The notes below the pieces were generated by a model. It had not been told where the DNA came from, did no database searches, and was given only the letters and a program-made list of their open reading frames with translations. A DNA stretch of 64,000 bases from Dactylis glomerata (Eukaryota > Streptophyta > Magnoliopsida > Poales > Poaceae), in contig QXEO01000222.1 of NCBI GenBank assembly GCA_007115705.1, positions 2,855,176 to 2,919,175 of the forward strand, read 5' to 3'. How positions within the stretch are numbered: the stretch's first letter is position 1; every line of letters starts with the position of its first letter. The translations under genes and the position numbers were made by a program. Of the stretch, positions 12,077 through 23,716 are shown in pieces.

Positions 12077-12089
12077 TGGTATCAGAGCC
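12077..12089 (+). other. Primer binding site, internal copy 2
   Basis: TGGTATCAGAGCC three bp after the end of LTR2, identical to the first copy. Confidence 0.88.
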
Positions 12090-12289
12090 TAGGCTGACCA
12101 TAGGAGACCTTAGTTAGAATGGGCGTTAAATGGAACCTTGATAAAAGCAAAGATATAAGTAATGGTTGCAAAATTGCTTAGTCTTTTCCTCTCTATTTAC
12201 AAAGCTTTATACATGATTCAGTTTTTGTCTACTTAAAATTTTGCACACTTGAGTTGATCACTAACTTAATCTAATCTAAAATTTTGTAG

Positions 12290-13072
12290 ATGGCCCCGGT
12301 ATTCGTTGAGCACTACCAGTTGGGCCATGGTGGCAGCCTTTGTTTCGAGCGCGACCTCACCACCCTGACCTTGTTCCTGGATCGTTTGTATCCGGAGTTC
12401 AAGGGAGCCGTGCTCAATGAGCACCCAGATGGAGAGCTACGGTGGCTTATCCGAGCCAGTTGCCGTGGCAAGAAGGGGAATTTGAGTTCTCCAAGGATCA
12501 AGTTTGAGCTTGTGGAGAACACTTGGGCCGATGGTTTGGTCCGAGCGATGCAGGAGATGCACGCCCGCTTGTGCGGACTGCACGTTGAGGAGGTTCAGGG
12601 AGAGCACTTTAGGAACTTTGCTCGGCGTGATGCGGACGGGCGTCCCGCAAACATGCCCGGGCAGAATGAGCCGTGTACCTACATCGATCACATGGACTTC
12701 TTGCTGTACTCCACTCAGCAGGAGGCCGATCGTGCCCGTACCAAGGCCAACCTTGAGCACTTCGCACTGGTGGAGGCGAGGAGCACTATCAGGATACTTG
12801 CGAAGGAGCGCAAGAGCCTTCGTCGCCAGCGCGATGAGAAGGATCAGGACATTGAGGAGTTGAAGGCCAATGTGGCTGAGCTGACTGAGTACATTGAGAG
12901 TCTTGAGGATCACCTTGGTGAGGAGGAAGGCATTGATCTCCGCAAGGAGGATAATGCCCTCATTAGTGATGAGGATGACTTCATGGAGGACCTTGATGAT
13001 TCGGAAGATGGTGGGCACAATGGATTCATTGTGAGTGATGAGGAGGAAGACCCCGAGGAGCCCGCTGTTTAG
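12290..13072 (+). CDS. Accessory ORF1 upstream of gag (260 aa), copy 2
   Basis: The 260-residue product is identical to that of 2891-3673, including the acidic tail. The ATG again follows TTTTGTAG directly. Retention of an open frame in both halves, while gag-pol carries stops in both, means ORF1 is the only internal gene with an unbroken frame. Function unknown. Confidence 0.8.
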   Translation: MAPVFVEHYQLGHGGSLCFERDLTTLTLFLDRLYPEFKGAVLNEHPDGELRWLIRASCRGKKGNLSSPRIKFELVENTWADGLVRAMQEMHARLCGLHVEEVQGEHFRNFARRDADGRPANMPGQNEPCTYIDHMDFLLYSTQQEADRARTKANLEHFALVEARSTIRILAKERKSLRRQRDEKDQDIEELKANVAELTEYIESLEDHLGEEEGIDLRKEDNALISDEDDFMEDLDDSEDGGHNGFIVSDEEEDPEEPAV

Positions 13073-13349
13073 ATCAGAGATCCACGTGTTATCTAGTTAT
13101 GAGTTCACCTTGAGTCACTTCGTGTAGGTGTGAGTTGTATCCCCCTCTCTAGTAGACGAGTCGCAATGGTTTGATGTAAACCATTTTGTAATGTGTGAAC
13201 TCGTATGTATGATATGTTTGATGAGTGTTGAATGAAATATGAATTTGGCCCTTAAGGCCTTAGTAAGACAAAAGTTGCATCATCCATGTTACCTTTAAAT
13301 CTTAGCAAAATTTAGCTTTCCCCTCTTGTCTTACACACCTTATCTTCAG

Positions 13350-16300
13350 ATGCCGCGAGCACCCCCACCCCCGAACCCGGAAATGGCCGAACTGCTAAGG
13401 TTGATCATGGAAGACCGGGAAGCAGCCCGAGCGGAGCGCCAAGCTAACTTGGCCACTCTTCAGCAGATAACCCAGATGGCAATGAACCACAACAATGGCA
13501 ATGGCAATGGCCATGGTGAAGGAGAGAACAATGGCAATGGTAATCACCGATCCAAGTTAAGGAGTTTCCAGAACACCAATCCACCTATATTCACTAAGTC
13601 TGAAGAACCCTTAGATGCCGATGACTGGCTTCGCACTATGGAAAACAATTTGGCAGTCGCCGAAGTTGGTGAAAATGAGAAGGTTTTGTACACCACCCAC
13701 TACCTTGCGGGAGCCGCAAGAGCTTGGTGGGATAGCACTCGTGCAATGCAAGCCCCAGGGTATGTGATGCCTTGGGAGGAGTTCAAGAGCAAGTTTAGCA
13801 AGGCCCATGTTCCTTTGGGATTGGTTAAAAGGATGAGAGATGAGTTCAGAAATCTAAAGCAAGGTTCCCTATCTGTGGTGGATTACCGTGACAAGTTCCT
13901 TACCTTGTCTAGGTATGCCCCAGATGACACCAACACCACTGAGAAGAAGCAAGAAAGGTTTCTGGATGGACTTCATGATGAGATGCAATGTGTCTTGGTC
14001 AACATTCACTTTGCCAACCTGGAGTCATTGGTTGACTCTGCCATTCAGATGGAAGGCAAACTCAAGCAAGCTGCAGAGAACCGCAAGCGCCGTATGATGT
14101 ATCAAGGCAACTCGAGCAACTCGCAGAAGCCAAGGGGAAATGCACCTATGGGTTTCGCCCCAAGACCTATGAGGCCGTCTGCACCTGTTCCACGTCCCAA
14201 CTATCCCAACCGTCCGCCCGGCAACAACTTCAACCGTGCACCTCCAAGACCTAGTGGCAACAACTTCAACACCAATACTCCAAGGCCAAATGGCGCCCCT
14301 GTGTTACCCAAGCCTGGTGACAAGTCTGGTGTTACCTGTTATGAGTGCGGACGAAAAGGGCACTACTCCAATGAGTGCCCCAAGAAGCTGAATGATGCAT
14401 CCAAGACCACTGCTCCTGCTCAGCAACAGCGCCGTGTGGGAAATGGCAAGAACTATCCATCAAGGAACCAGCCTCACTCTCGAGGCCGTCTGAATCACAT
14501 GAATGTTGAAGAAGCTCAGGAAGCAACCGACGTTGTGCTTGGTATGTTCCCTGTTAACTCAGTTCTTGCAAGAGTTCTGTTTGATTCTGGAGCTTCACAC
14601 TCTTTTGTTACCCAATTATTCATTGATAAAAGTGGACTTCAACCCACACCCTTGAAAGAGGTCATGTCTGTGCAAATTCCCGGGTCAGTAACCAAAGCCA
14701 GTTGTACCTGCTTGGCAGTGCCCATAGAAATTCATGGAATAGCTTTCTTAGCCAATTTGATAGTGTTGGGAACCAAAGGTTTGGAAGTAGTTCTTGGTAT
14801 GAATTGGATGTCTTCCCATCAAGGAGTAATAGATTATGCCAAGAAGACCATCACCATGAAGAGTAGCACTGGAATCATAGTCAAGCATGTATCCGTAAAA
14901 CCACCCCAAACCACCCGATGTCATAAGAGTATCTCCGGGCCAACCATAAAGGAAGTTCCCATCGTCTGTGAATACCCGGATGTTTTTCCCGATGAGCTAC
15001 CCGGAATGCCACCGGATCGGGATATCGAGTTTATCATTGAGCTCATCCCCGGAACTGGATCTATAGCCCAATGACCCTATCGTATGAATCCAGCTGAACT
15101 AGTGGAGTTGAAGAAGCAATTGGATGACCTTTTGAGTAAAGGATTGATTCAGCCAAGTTCTTCTGCTTGGAGATCACCCGTTCTGTTTGTGGATAAAAGT
15201 GACGGTTCTAGCCGACTGTGCACTGATTACCGCAAGCTAAACGATGTGACCATCAAGAACAAGTATCCTCTCCCAAAGATTGAAGATTTGTTTGACCAAT
15301 TGACTAGAGCTAGAGTCTTCTCGAAGATAGATCTTAGAACTGGATACCACCAATTGAAAATCCGCGCAACAGATATCCCCAAAACAGCCTTCACTACCCG
15401 ATACGGATTGTATGAGTACACCGTAATGTCATTTGGATTAACCAATGCCCCTGCTTATTTCATGAACCTCATGAATAAGGTTTTTATGGAGTTCTTGGAT
15501 AAGTTTGTTGTTGTCTTCATTGATGACATTCTTATCTACTCCAAGTCCGAAGAAGAGCATGCAACCCATTTGAGATTAATCTTAGAAACCTTAAGGGAGC
15601 ATCAGCTGTATGCTAAGTTCAGTAAATGTGAGTTCTGGTTGAAGGAAGTTGGATTCTTAGACCATGTATTATCAGCGGGAGGAATATCCGTGGACCCCAA
15701 GAAGATCAAATCAGTCATGGAGTGGGAAGCTCCTACCACTCAAACTGAAGTTAGAGGTTTTCTTGGATTAGCCGGATATTACCGCAAATTTGTTGAAGGG
15801 TTTTCAAGCATTGCCCGGCCAATGACCCAACCGTTGAAGAAAGACAAGAAGTTTGAATGGACCCCTAAGTGTGAAGAGAGTTTTCAAGAGCTCAAAAAGC
15901 GACTAGTGACCGCCCCTGTCCTAACCATGCCCGATACCACCAAAAACTTTCATGTCTATTGCGACGCTTCCAAACTTGGACTTGGTTGTGTATTGATGCA
16001 AGAAGGCAAGGTCAGAGCTTACCTCTCTCGACAGCTTCGACCTCATGAAGAAAATTATCCAACCCATGATCTAGAGTTAGCCGCCGTGGTTCTAGCTCTG
16101 AAGACCTAGAGGCACTATCTGATGGGCAACCGTTGCGAGATCTACACTGACCACAAGAGTTTGAAGTATATTTTCACCCAGAAGGAGTTGAACATGAGGC
16201 AAAGAAGATGGATAGAGTTGATTAAGGATTATGATCTGGAAATTCACTATCACCCCGGTAAGGCCAATGTAGTGGCCGATGCATTGAGTAGAAAGCCGTG

Positions 16301-17861
16301 CTCGTTGAATATGGCGATCAAAGAGGAGCAACCCATGTTGCACCAAGAGTTTGAAAGGTTTGGATTGGAACTAGTCAGTCGAGGATTCCTAGCCAACCTT
16401 GAGTTTCAACCCACCTTGATGGGCCAAATCAAAGAAGCCCAGAAGGGAAATGAGAGTATTGACGGAATCAAGCGCAGAATTAGTTCCGGCAAGGTGCCAG
16501 GATTTGAAGAAGATGATCAAGGAGTTCTTTGGTATAAAGGACGTATTTGCGTGCCTGCTAATTCAGAATTGAAGGAAATGATTATGAAGGAAGCTCATGA
16601 GACACCTTACTCCATCCACCCCGGTGGAACTAAGATGTATCAAGATTTGAAGGAACAATTTTGGTGGCATGGAATGAAGCGTGAGATTGCATCGTTCATC
16701 TCCAAGTGTGACATCTGCCAAAGAGTCAAGGCTGAACATCAACGTCCTGCTGGACTGCTGCAGCCTTTGCAAGTTCCGGAATGGAAGTGGGAATCTGTTG
16801 GAATGGATTTCATCACTAGATTTCCAAGGTCTAGCCGTGGCAATGACTCTATTTGGGTCATTGTGGATAGACTGACCAAAGTTGCCCACTTTATTCCTGT
16901 CAAGACCACTTATCGCTCGGGACAGCTAGCAGATCTGTATCTATCCAGAATTGTTAGTTTGCACGGAGTCCCTAAAACCATAGTTTCCGATCGAGGAACC
17001 CAATTCACCTCAAGATTTTGGAGAAGCTTACATCAAGCCTTGGGCACCAAATTAGCCTTCAGCACCACTTACCACCCTCAGACTGATGGACAGACTGAAA
17101 GAGTGAATCAAATACTTGAAGATATGTTGAGAGCCTGTGTTCTAGCCTATGGGGCTAAGTGGGAAGAATGTCTGCCTTTCGCGGAGTTTTCCTACAACAA
17201 CAGTTATCAAGCCAGTTTGCAAATGGCCCCATTTGAAGCTTTGTATGGAAGAAAGTGTCGTACCCCTCTGAATTGGTCAGAAACCGGAGACAGTCAGATA
17301 TTTGGACCTGACATTCTGCAAGAAGCCGAGGAGAAAGTTCGCATGATTCGTGACTACCTCAAGGCAGCCCAGTCAAGACAGAAGAGTTATGCCGACAAGA
17401 GACGTAGAGAACTGACCTTCCAGATTGGAGATTTTGTTTATCTCAGAGTATCACCCCTCAAGGGAATGCAAAGATTCCAAGTAAAAGGAAAGCTTGCACC
17501 AAGATATATTGGACCCTTCAAGATACTAGACCGCCGAGGAGAAGTGTCTTATCAGTTAGAAATGCCCCCTGAATTGTCTGAAGTACACAATGTCTTTCAC
17601 GTGTCTTTACTTCGGAAATGTCTTGAAGTTCCGGAGAAGCCCGAAATCTTCAAGAATATTGATCACCGTTCTGTGGACATCAACAAGGATTTGACCTATC
17701 GTGAAATGCCTATCCGTATCCTCGAGGAAGCCTATAGAACCACTCAAACCCGAAGCATCAAATTTCTGAAAGTTCAGTGGAGTAATCACACCGAAGATGA
17801 AGCCACTTGGGAACGAGAAGATTACCTTCAGAAAGAGTTTCCCAACCTTTTCAGTTCTTAA
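13350..17861 (+). pseudogene. gag-pol polyprotein frame with the same two stops, copy 2
   Basis: Same domain order and length as copy 1. TGA at 15072-15074 and TAG at 16107-16109 occupy exactly the positions of the stops in copy 1, so the defects predate the doubling or were copied with it. Mobilisation would have needed enzymes supplied in trans by an intact relative. Confidence 0.9.
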
Positions 17862-17890
17862 TTAGTGAATCTCGGGGACGAGATTCTTTT

Positions 17891-17903
17891 TAAGGGGGAA
17901 GAT
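17891..17903 (+). other. Polypurine tract before LTR 3
   Basis: Same tract as at 8491-8503. The only difference seen between the two internal halves, one extra G in CTCGGGGACG, lies just upstream near 17876. Confidence 0.8.
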
Positions 17904-20900
17904 TGTAACAACTCAGAAATTGTAATCCACTTCTTATTAAATAAAGTGCCAAATTTTGGACCTAGATAAAACTTTTTATCTATTATTTCATGCATACATG
18001 TATTTTCTATTATATGTCTTTTATGATTTCATGTGTGTTATTTTTGGTTGTGCATTGGTTAGTTAATTCTAAGTGAACCAACAGAAGCAAGTGAGAAGAA
18101 TTATAGGAACCAAAGAAACCGGAAATAAAAATGTTAAAGAAAAAGAGAAGAATAAGATGATCTAGGAAATCTGTTTGACTACCCTACTTTGATCCCTTGG
18201 ATTAAGAAATCTACAACTCACCTCAGTGTTTGGCCAGCTAGTTGAGTTTCACCAAGTCACTTACAAACTCAACCAAGAAGTGGCTACTCAAAATTCAAAT
18301 CAGAACATCACTCAAACTTCAACCAAAGTTTGAATCTGAAACAGTGACTATACTAAAAAATGCAAATAAGATTTCTGAAAAACTTAACCTTTCTCTGTAA
18401 CAAAAATATGACTGGAAACCTTGGCCAATATGTTGATCACCCAAAGTGGAAAATTTCAAAAATTCGAATTTAAACTTCTTGCGAGCATTTGATCGAGCAC
18501 CTGGCAGGCAAAATCGGAGACAAATCGTGATCACTGTGGTGATCACTGTCGCCGTTCGCCTCTGGCCTGTAGCCATGCTCCTGGGAGACGCCGCGGTCGA
18601 ACCCAGCGCCCCCTGCCCCGACCCAAGCCGTGAGAAGAGGAGGGACGGAGAGAAATGCGCCCAGGGCCCCCTCCGAGACCTTCTTCTTCCTGCACGATGC
18701 CGACCGCCCTGGATGCGCCAGAGCCGACCCACAGCCTCCCGCAGCCGAGGCGACACCCTCCCAGCACACCCCCGAGGCCGCCGTGCCCGGAGCGACCTTC
18801 GAACGTTGCCAGGGCCCCCGAGCCGGCGAGCTTCTGGACGCCTGCACCCTCGTCGCTCCACCCTATAAATACCCCCGCCGATCAAACGGAGAGACTCGCC
18901 CCGTCCCCAGCTACCTCCCAGACACGCTCGTTTTGCCCCGCTTGCTCTAGTTCACCGTCGCCAGCCCCGCCGGCGAGGTACTGGACGTGGAGAGCGCCGC
19001 CGCGTTCGACCACCTGGGAGCAAGCCGCCGCTGGGAATCGGCGGAGGAGCATCGCCGTAGCCGATCCTGCACATCGCCGTCGAGTTCTGCTTCCTCTCCG
19101 TCACGCCCTCGTCGTCGAACAGTCGTCCCTGCAACGCCGGTGAGCTCCCCCGTCTCCGACGAACACGATGCACCCTAGCCGTTCGATCTTGATCCAGCGG
19201 TAGCATACCGTTTCGGTGAGAGTTAAGTGACCTGACCGGTGGGCTCCACCTGTCAGGTTTAGTTTTTATTCTTTCCCGCCCGGAGCGAAGCGATATGGGC
19301 CGGCCCGTTCGGGTTTCATTCGAAATCAGCCCAGTTGGTTTCGAATCCGGTCCGTTTCATTTTTAATTATTCTCCCGCCTTTTTGAATTAATTCAAAATT
19401 TGTTCAGATATGATTTTCAAACTCAATTTCCCAGAGATTTCTAAATCCTTTTCTAGCAAATAAATATGCGTTGGAAAGCTGGTAAAATGCTCTAGCCTGT
19501 AGAATTGGTTAGAATTCCATTTGAGTTAGGAATTTAATTAGATATGAATAGTGTGACCATAGCTTTGTTAACCTTAGAAAATTTCTAGAAAATTATTTAA
19601 GCCTCCTAAAATCATGAAATTTAAATTGTGAACTCACCAATGACCTCCCTTACTGTTAGTCAACCCTAATCAACTCCAAACCCTATTAGTGTTATCAATT
19701 AGACCCTAACCCAACTCTAGTTAGTAACATAAAATGATAGATCCCTATCATACACTTAGAATTAATTTGCCCTCTTTACCAATTCACTTAGTTGATCCCT
19801 CCCCCTTGAACTAGTATTAGTACCCCTAAACCAATACCAATGCTTAGAAAGGGGACAACATATGACACTTAGTAGAAACTTTAACTTGCACACTTGATGA
19901 AAACTTAGAAGCAAAACTTACAATCCAACCCCATAAAATGCAACATGAATGCTATTGTTAGCAAACAAAGATGTGTGCTTGGTGTGTGATTAAGCATTGT
20001 GTAGTGATTGTGTGCTTTGTGTTTATTCGTTATTAGACGCTAGTGTTGCCGAGGAGGATATTGGAGGGGATTATTATCAAGAAGAAGAAGAATACCCCGG
20101 ACACTTTGCCAACCAAGGCAAGCCATCTTTTGATTCATACTCCCAATGCCTAGTTTTAATATTGCATCCTACTTGTTTTAAGTAAATTGCATGATTGAAT
20201 TGCTAGAGTAGAATGATAGAAGTGCATTGATGTCTTGTTTAGCAAGAGCATCAAGCTGAGTTTATCCAACTCTATTTAGTAGTATCATCACTAAATGTAG
20301 TTGCTTAGTCGCTAATAAAAATTGGTGCTATCTCGGGAGGAACCCCATTTGAAAAGTGGTGACTTGAACTTGAAACTTGAATTGGAGATTGCTCCTACGT
20401 AATGGTTTTATGAAAGAAATCAATCTTGACTAAGAACTATGAAATGTATTTCTCAATGACAACGAGTGATGTACTATGGGAGCCAACCATACCGTACGAC
20501 CACATTACCCCTATATGGGAAGGGGCTTAGTCCGTAGCTTGTTTACCTTAGTATGGGAGGCCTTGTAACAAATCTTTATGGAAGGACACCGTGAGCAGTT
20601 ACTTCTGAACCAAGTGGATTCCACTAACCCGGCACTCCGGGATGGCCAGAACTAGAGGCGCCGGAGCGGGGATTCCGTACCCCGGGCTCTAGGGAAGGAT
20701 CCTATACTAGGGTGAGCAAGTGAAAGAGTTTGTTTGATTATCTGAATCCCGCATACTTGTGTATGACGATCCGTGGATTTCTCCCGGCAGATGTATCGAA
20801 TCTTGTGGGTAAAGTGTACCCCTCTGCAGAGGTTTTTAAACTATTCGAATAGCCGAGTCCGCGGTTATGGACAGTTGGCAAGCTCTACTTGACTTTTGTC

Positions 20901-21486
20901 AAAAATAAAAAGAACAATGGTGAGATTGGTGAAGGATCTGAATTAAATTGACTTGACTTGAACTTGATGTTGACACACTTGAAGTTCCTCTTTAGATTGA
21001 ACTTAGAGAACTAAACCTCTTTTCTACCGATGAACATTCTTGGGAAATAAAACTAGCTTTTGCAAAGAAACTTAGTGCTTAGTCCACTATACCAAACTTG
21101 CATACCTACTTCATCATTTCATTTATAAGATGGTTTGCGAGTGCATCCAATGTACTCATGGCTGTGTCCCTGGCTATCAACTTGGCCAGACTATGGGGAA
21201 GAATACCAGGAGGAAGGGTATGAAGAAGAGTACCAGAACTAAGCTCGTCTCCATGAGTCGCCATTGCCTGTAGGGTGAAGGCATGGACCCAAAGACGTTA
21301 TTTCCGCTGCTATATTATGTTGTAATATGAACTTGGTCTCTATGACCATTGTATTTGAACCATTGTATTGTAATGTCTATGAAACTGGTTACCAACTACG
21401 TTATGTATATCGCAACAATGGTTCTGGGATTGCGGTGGAATACATAACGGGCACTTCGAATTTATATCAAATTTGAGGTCATCACA
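17904..21486 (+). repeat. LTR 3 (3' LTR, 3583 bp)
   Basis: Complete LTR ending ...GGTCATCACA. Over the shared part it matches LTR1 far better than LTR2: the two share, for example, CACCCTAGCC where LTR2 has CACCAGAGCC. The next five bases (TTGTA, 21487-21491) should be the target duplication; the left copy is outside the window. Confidence 0.93.
18864..18871 (+). promoter_or_regulatory. LTR 3 TATA box
   Basis: TATAAATA in the same context. As a 3' LTR promoter it would read outward through the rest of the LTR into the reverse-oriented gypsy remnant. Confidence 0.6.
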
Positions 21487-22703
21487 TTGTAAATAATCTG
21501 ACAACCATAGCGTTGGTTCCTGTGACCCGTTATATTTTTCCTGATCATGTGGTAGCTTAAATCCTTTGGGTACTCGCCTTTTGCGAACCCTTCGGGTAAA
21601 GCATAGCGCGCCCATCTCTTTTTCGTCATCTTCGTAGTTTTCTTCCCTCCACGCGTGACGTGAGTTATTTACCCTTGCTTGTGCGATTATGTTCCTTGCA
21701 TCCTCTTTCCTCTTTTGACGTTTCTCGTCTTCTGAGGACTCGCTAGTTTTGTTTCGTGAAGATTTGCGCTTGACCTCTTCTTTTTCCCTTGCGCTCCAGT
21801 GAGTCGACTTTTTCTCTGAAATATTGGCTGCGTAGTTAGTAGGTATGCTTGTGCTGCTATCAATGCTGTCTCTGGTGTTTCTTGTACGAATTCTTCCTCC
21901 TCTTCTGGTTGGTTCGCGCTTGGGCTTCTCGTATAGCTTTCTTCTACTACACGTGCTGTTGTCCTTCTATTGTGCTTCGGGTCTTTGTGCCTCTCCATGC
22001 TAGATTCTGATGAGTTGGTATATTCGCTCCAATATCCTTCACTTGGTGTGCTGTTGTAATCTGGACTTCTCATAATCATATCTCTTTCCTGCCTTAGCTT
22101 TTTCTTGCGCTGGTGCAGCGCGTATTGGTACCCCATTAAGACTTCTCTTCTTGAATCTGCGGGTACATCAGTCCCGTGGTTGACAGCTGTCATGATCATT
22201 CTCCATTCTCCAGCCAAAACATATACTTTCTCCTTCTCTTTCCTGGTATTGCTCCTTATTTTGTCGACTTGCATGTCGACCTCCTTGTTGCCAGAGTGAT
22301 TGTTTTCTTCTTCTGCTGCTTCAGTGATGATTACGCATAATTGATGTACGCTCCTGGAGGCACTGCTGCTTCTGCTGGCGGTATCCCTTGATTTGTCCAC
22401 TATTTCTTCCACAATGATCTCTTGCCCGATTTCTTCGGGTTCCTCTAATTTTCCCAGCAGATTTTCTGTTGCTGCTAAGCTGACTAGCGAGTTTACCTCG
22501 CTAGAAGAGCCTACAGATGATCCCGATGCTGTCGTCCTCTCTGCTTTGCCCGCCGACGGAATTGGTTTCGTCGGATCCGAAAGGCGGGTTGAACCCGAAG
22601 GTTCGATGTAGAAACTTAGACTTCCGAACGTCAATTCCATTTCTTGATTTTCGTCGACTTCTCGGTTGCTATTGGCTAAAAGCGAAAAAGCCGTCGAATT
22701 CAT
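21487..22703 (-). pseudogene. Tat-like gag, interrupted
   Basis: Starting at the ATG just after the PBS (22703-22701), a Ser/Glu-rich frame of about 340 codons runs to 21687. A stop or frameshift separates it from a second open stretch (about 21615 down to 21487) with the conserved start of the gag capsid region (PKGFKLPHDQEKYNG...LSDYLQ). The frame then enters LTR3 of the Tekay element, which disrupts it. An ATG upstream at 22832 lies within the LTR and is less likely to be used. Confidence 0.7.
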
Positions 22704-22721
22704 GATTCCAACGCCCAGGGT

Positions 22722-22738
22722 CTCCACGGTGGGCGCCA
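22722..22738 (-). other. Primer binding site of the Tat-like element
   Basis: Minus strand TGGCGCCCACCGTGGAG, two bases inside the LTR end (...CTCGTCA). TGGCGCC-type primer sites are typical of Tat and Athila lineages. Confidence 0.65.
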
Positions 22739-22740
22739 AT

Positions 22741-23075
22741 TGACGAGGGTTAAACTCGACAAATGTCCTAGATGAAGGACTTAGGATCGGGGAGACAGGG
22801 CGTCGGATGAACTCGAAGGTAAACTCAGTCAAACAAGGTGGCTATGAAAGTAAACGTGGGTGTAGAACCTGACTTGCTTTCAATCTGGCCTACACCGTCC
22901 CCTCCTGGCCCCTATATATAGGTGGCCAGATCTCGAGGATCGGGTAGGGTCCGATACAGATTACAATATCGACATACGGTAAGAACTCGTATTTCGACTA
23001 GTATTACAATTGGGCCTAGCTTAACGGGCCTCAGGGGTACTCAACTAACGGGCTCTATTATCTATACCCTTGTCA
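22741..23075 (-). repeat. Short 5' LTR (335 bp) of the Tat-like element
   Basis: Bounded by imperfect inverted ends TGACGAGGGT and ACCCTTGTCA, with a TATA-like CCTATATATAGG near 22911-22922. It is much shorter than usual Tat LTRs. The boundary rests on the inverted ends and PBS, because only one LTR is visible. Confidence 0.55.
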
Positions 23076-23330
23076 ATAGGATAAGACTAGAGTTTGGTAT
23101 ATTTTGTTATACACTTATACTGTATCTTGTAGTCGACTTGCATTGCGAGGCAATATTTTCAATCCTATTGTGCTTGTATCTGTAATCTATTATAACCATC
23201 GACATATGTCGCATATATAACCAAGGCACCCCGGAGAGGCATGAGCCATAGCACCTAAAACCTACGTCAACTTGCATGATATCAGAGCCATCTTCGTCAT
23301 AGATTATCAATGCCAATGGCTTGCTCTTCT
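23076..23330 (+). repeat. Possible copia LTR end plus primer site remnant
   Basis: An AT-rich stretch with CATATATAACC leads to TGATATCAGAGCC at about 23277-23289, one base different from the tRNA-Met primer site. This is the layout of a Ty1/copia LTR/leader junction, into which the Tat-like element may have inserted. No coding region follows. Confidence 0.3.
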
Positions 23331-23599
23331 TCAACCTTTTGATTATGGAGGTGCATGACTATAATTGATTAATTCCTGCCACCACCTAGAATATTTGCAT
23401 CTTATTAAGTACAACCTTAGACTTGTCTTCTCTCACACTTAGAGGAATGAGTTATTTTCTGGTGGGTTTGACACTCGTTATTTATCAAAACGTGTTATAA
23501 TTGGTCTCATACACTTGTGATATCACATGCCGCCCCCTTTGCGGCCGCAACAACAGCCTTGGAGGCTCGGTGGCACCGAATCCTCGGTATAATTTTTAC

Positions 23600-23716
23600 A
23601 GCATCCTATGCATAGGGCACCACTTGGCCATGAGATTACTCTTCAGGAGCTAGAAGATGATTGTTTTGTAACTCTTCTTGTTTAATAAAGTTTCTAATTT
23701 ACCCCCAAAAAAAGAT
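23600..23716 (+). repeat. Possible LINE 3' tail
   Basis: GTTTAATAAAGTTTCTAATTTACCCCC followed by a short A-run is typical of plant LINE 3' ends. No coding part is recognised. The stretch 23331-23599 shows nothing I can identify. Confidence 0.35.

Larger units (their letters stand above)
1..21486 (+). mobile_element. Double Ty3/gypsy (Tekay-type chromovirus) LTR retrotransposon, LTR-int-LTR-int-LTR
   Basis: Three copies of one LTR (1-2674, left-truncated by the window; 8504-12073; 17904-21486) alternate with two internal regions (2675-8503 and 12074-17903). LTRs run TGTAACAACTC...GTCACA, each internal region has a PBS matching initiator tRNA-Met, and a polypurine tract precedes LTR2 and LTR3. 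Domain order gag, protease, RT, RNase H, integrase and a chromodomain-like tail places it in the Tekay/Del chromoviruses. The two internal regions look identical apart from one G. LTR1 and LTR3 are nearly identical to each other, whereas LTR2 differs at many sites. The right end lies inside the gag of a reverse-oriented Tat-like element; the left flank and target duplication lie outside the window. Assembly error is the main alternative explanation for the dimer. Confidence 0.92.
21487..23075 (-). mobile_element. 5' part of a Tat-like Ty3/gypsy element (reverse orientation)
   Basis: On the minus strand this reads 5' LTR (23075 to 22741), a PBS beginning TGGCGCCCACCGTGG, and a gag frame cut at 21487 by the double Tekay element. 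The TGGCGCC-type PBS and the gag segment PKGFKLPHDQEKYNG suggest the Tat lineage (RIRE2/Retand type). The rest of gag-pol should lie left of the window. Confidence 0.75.
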
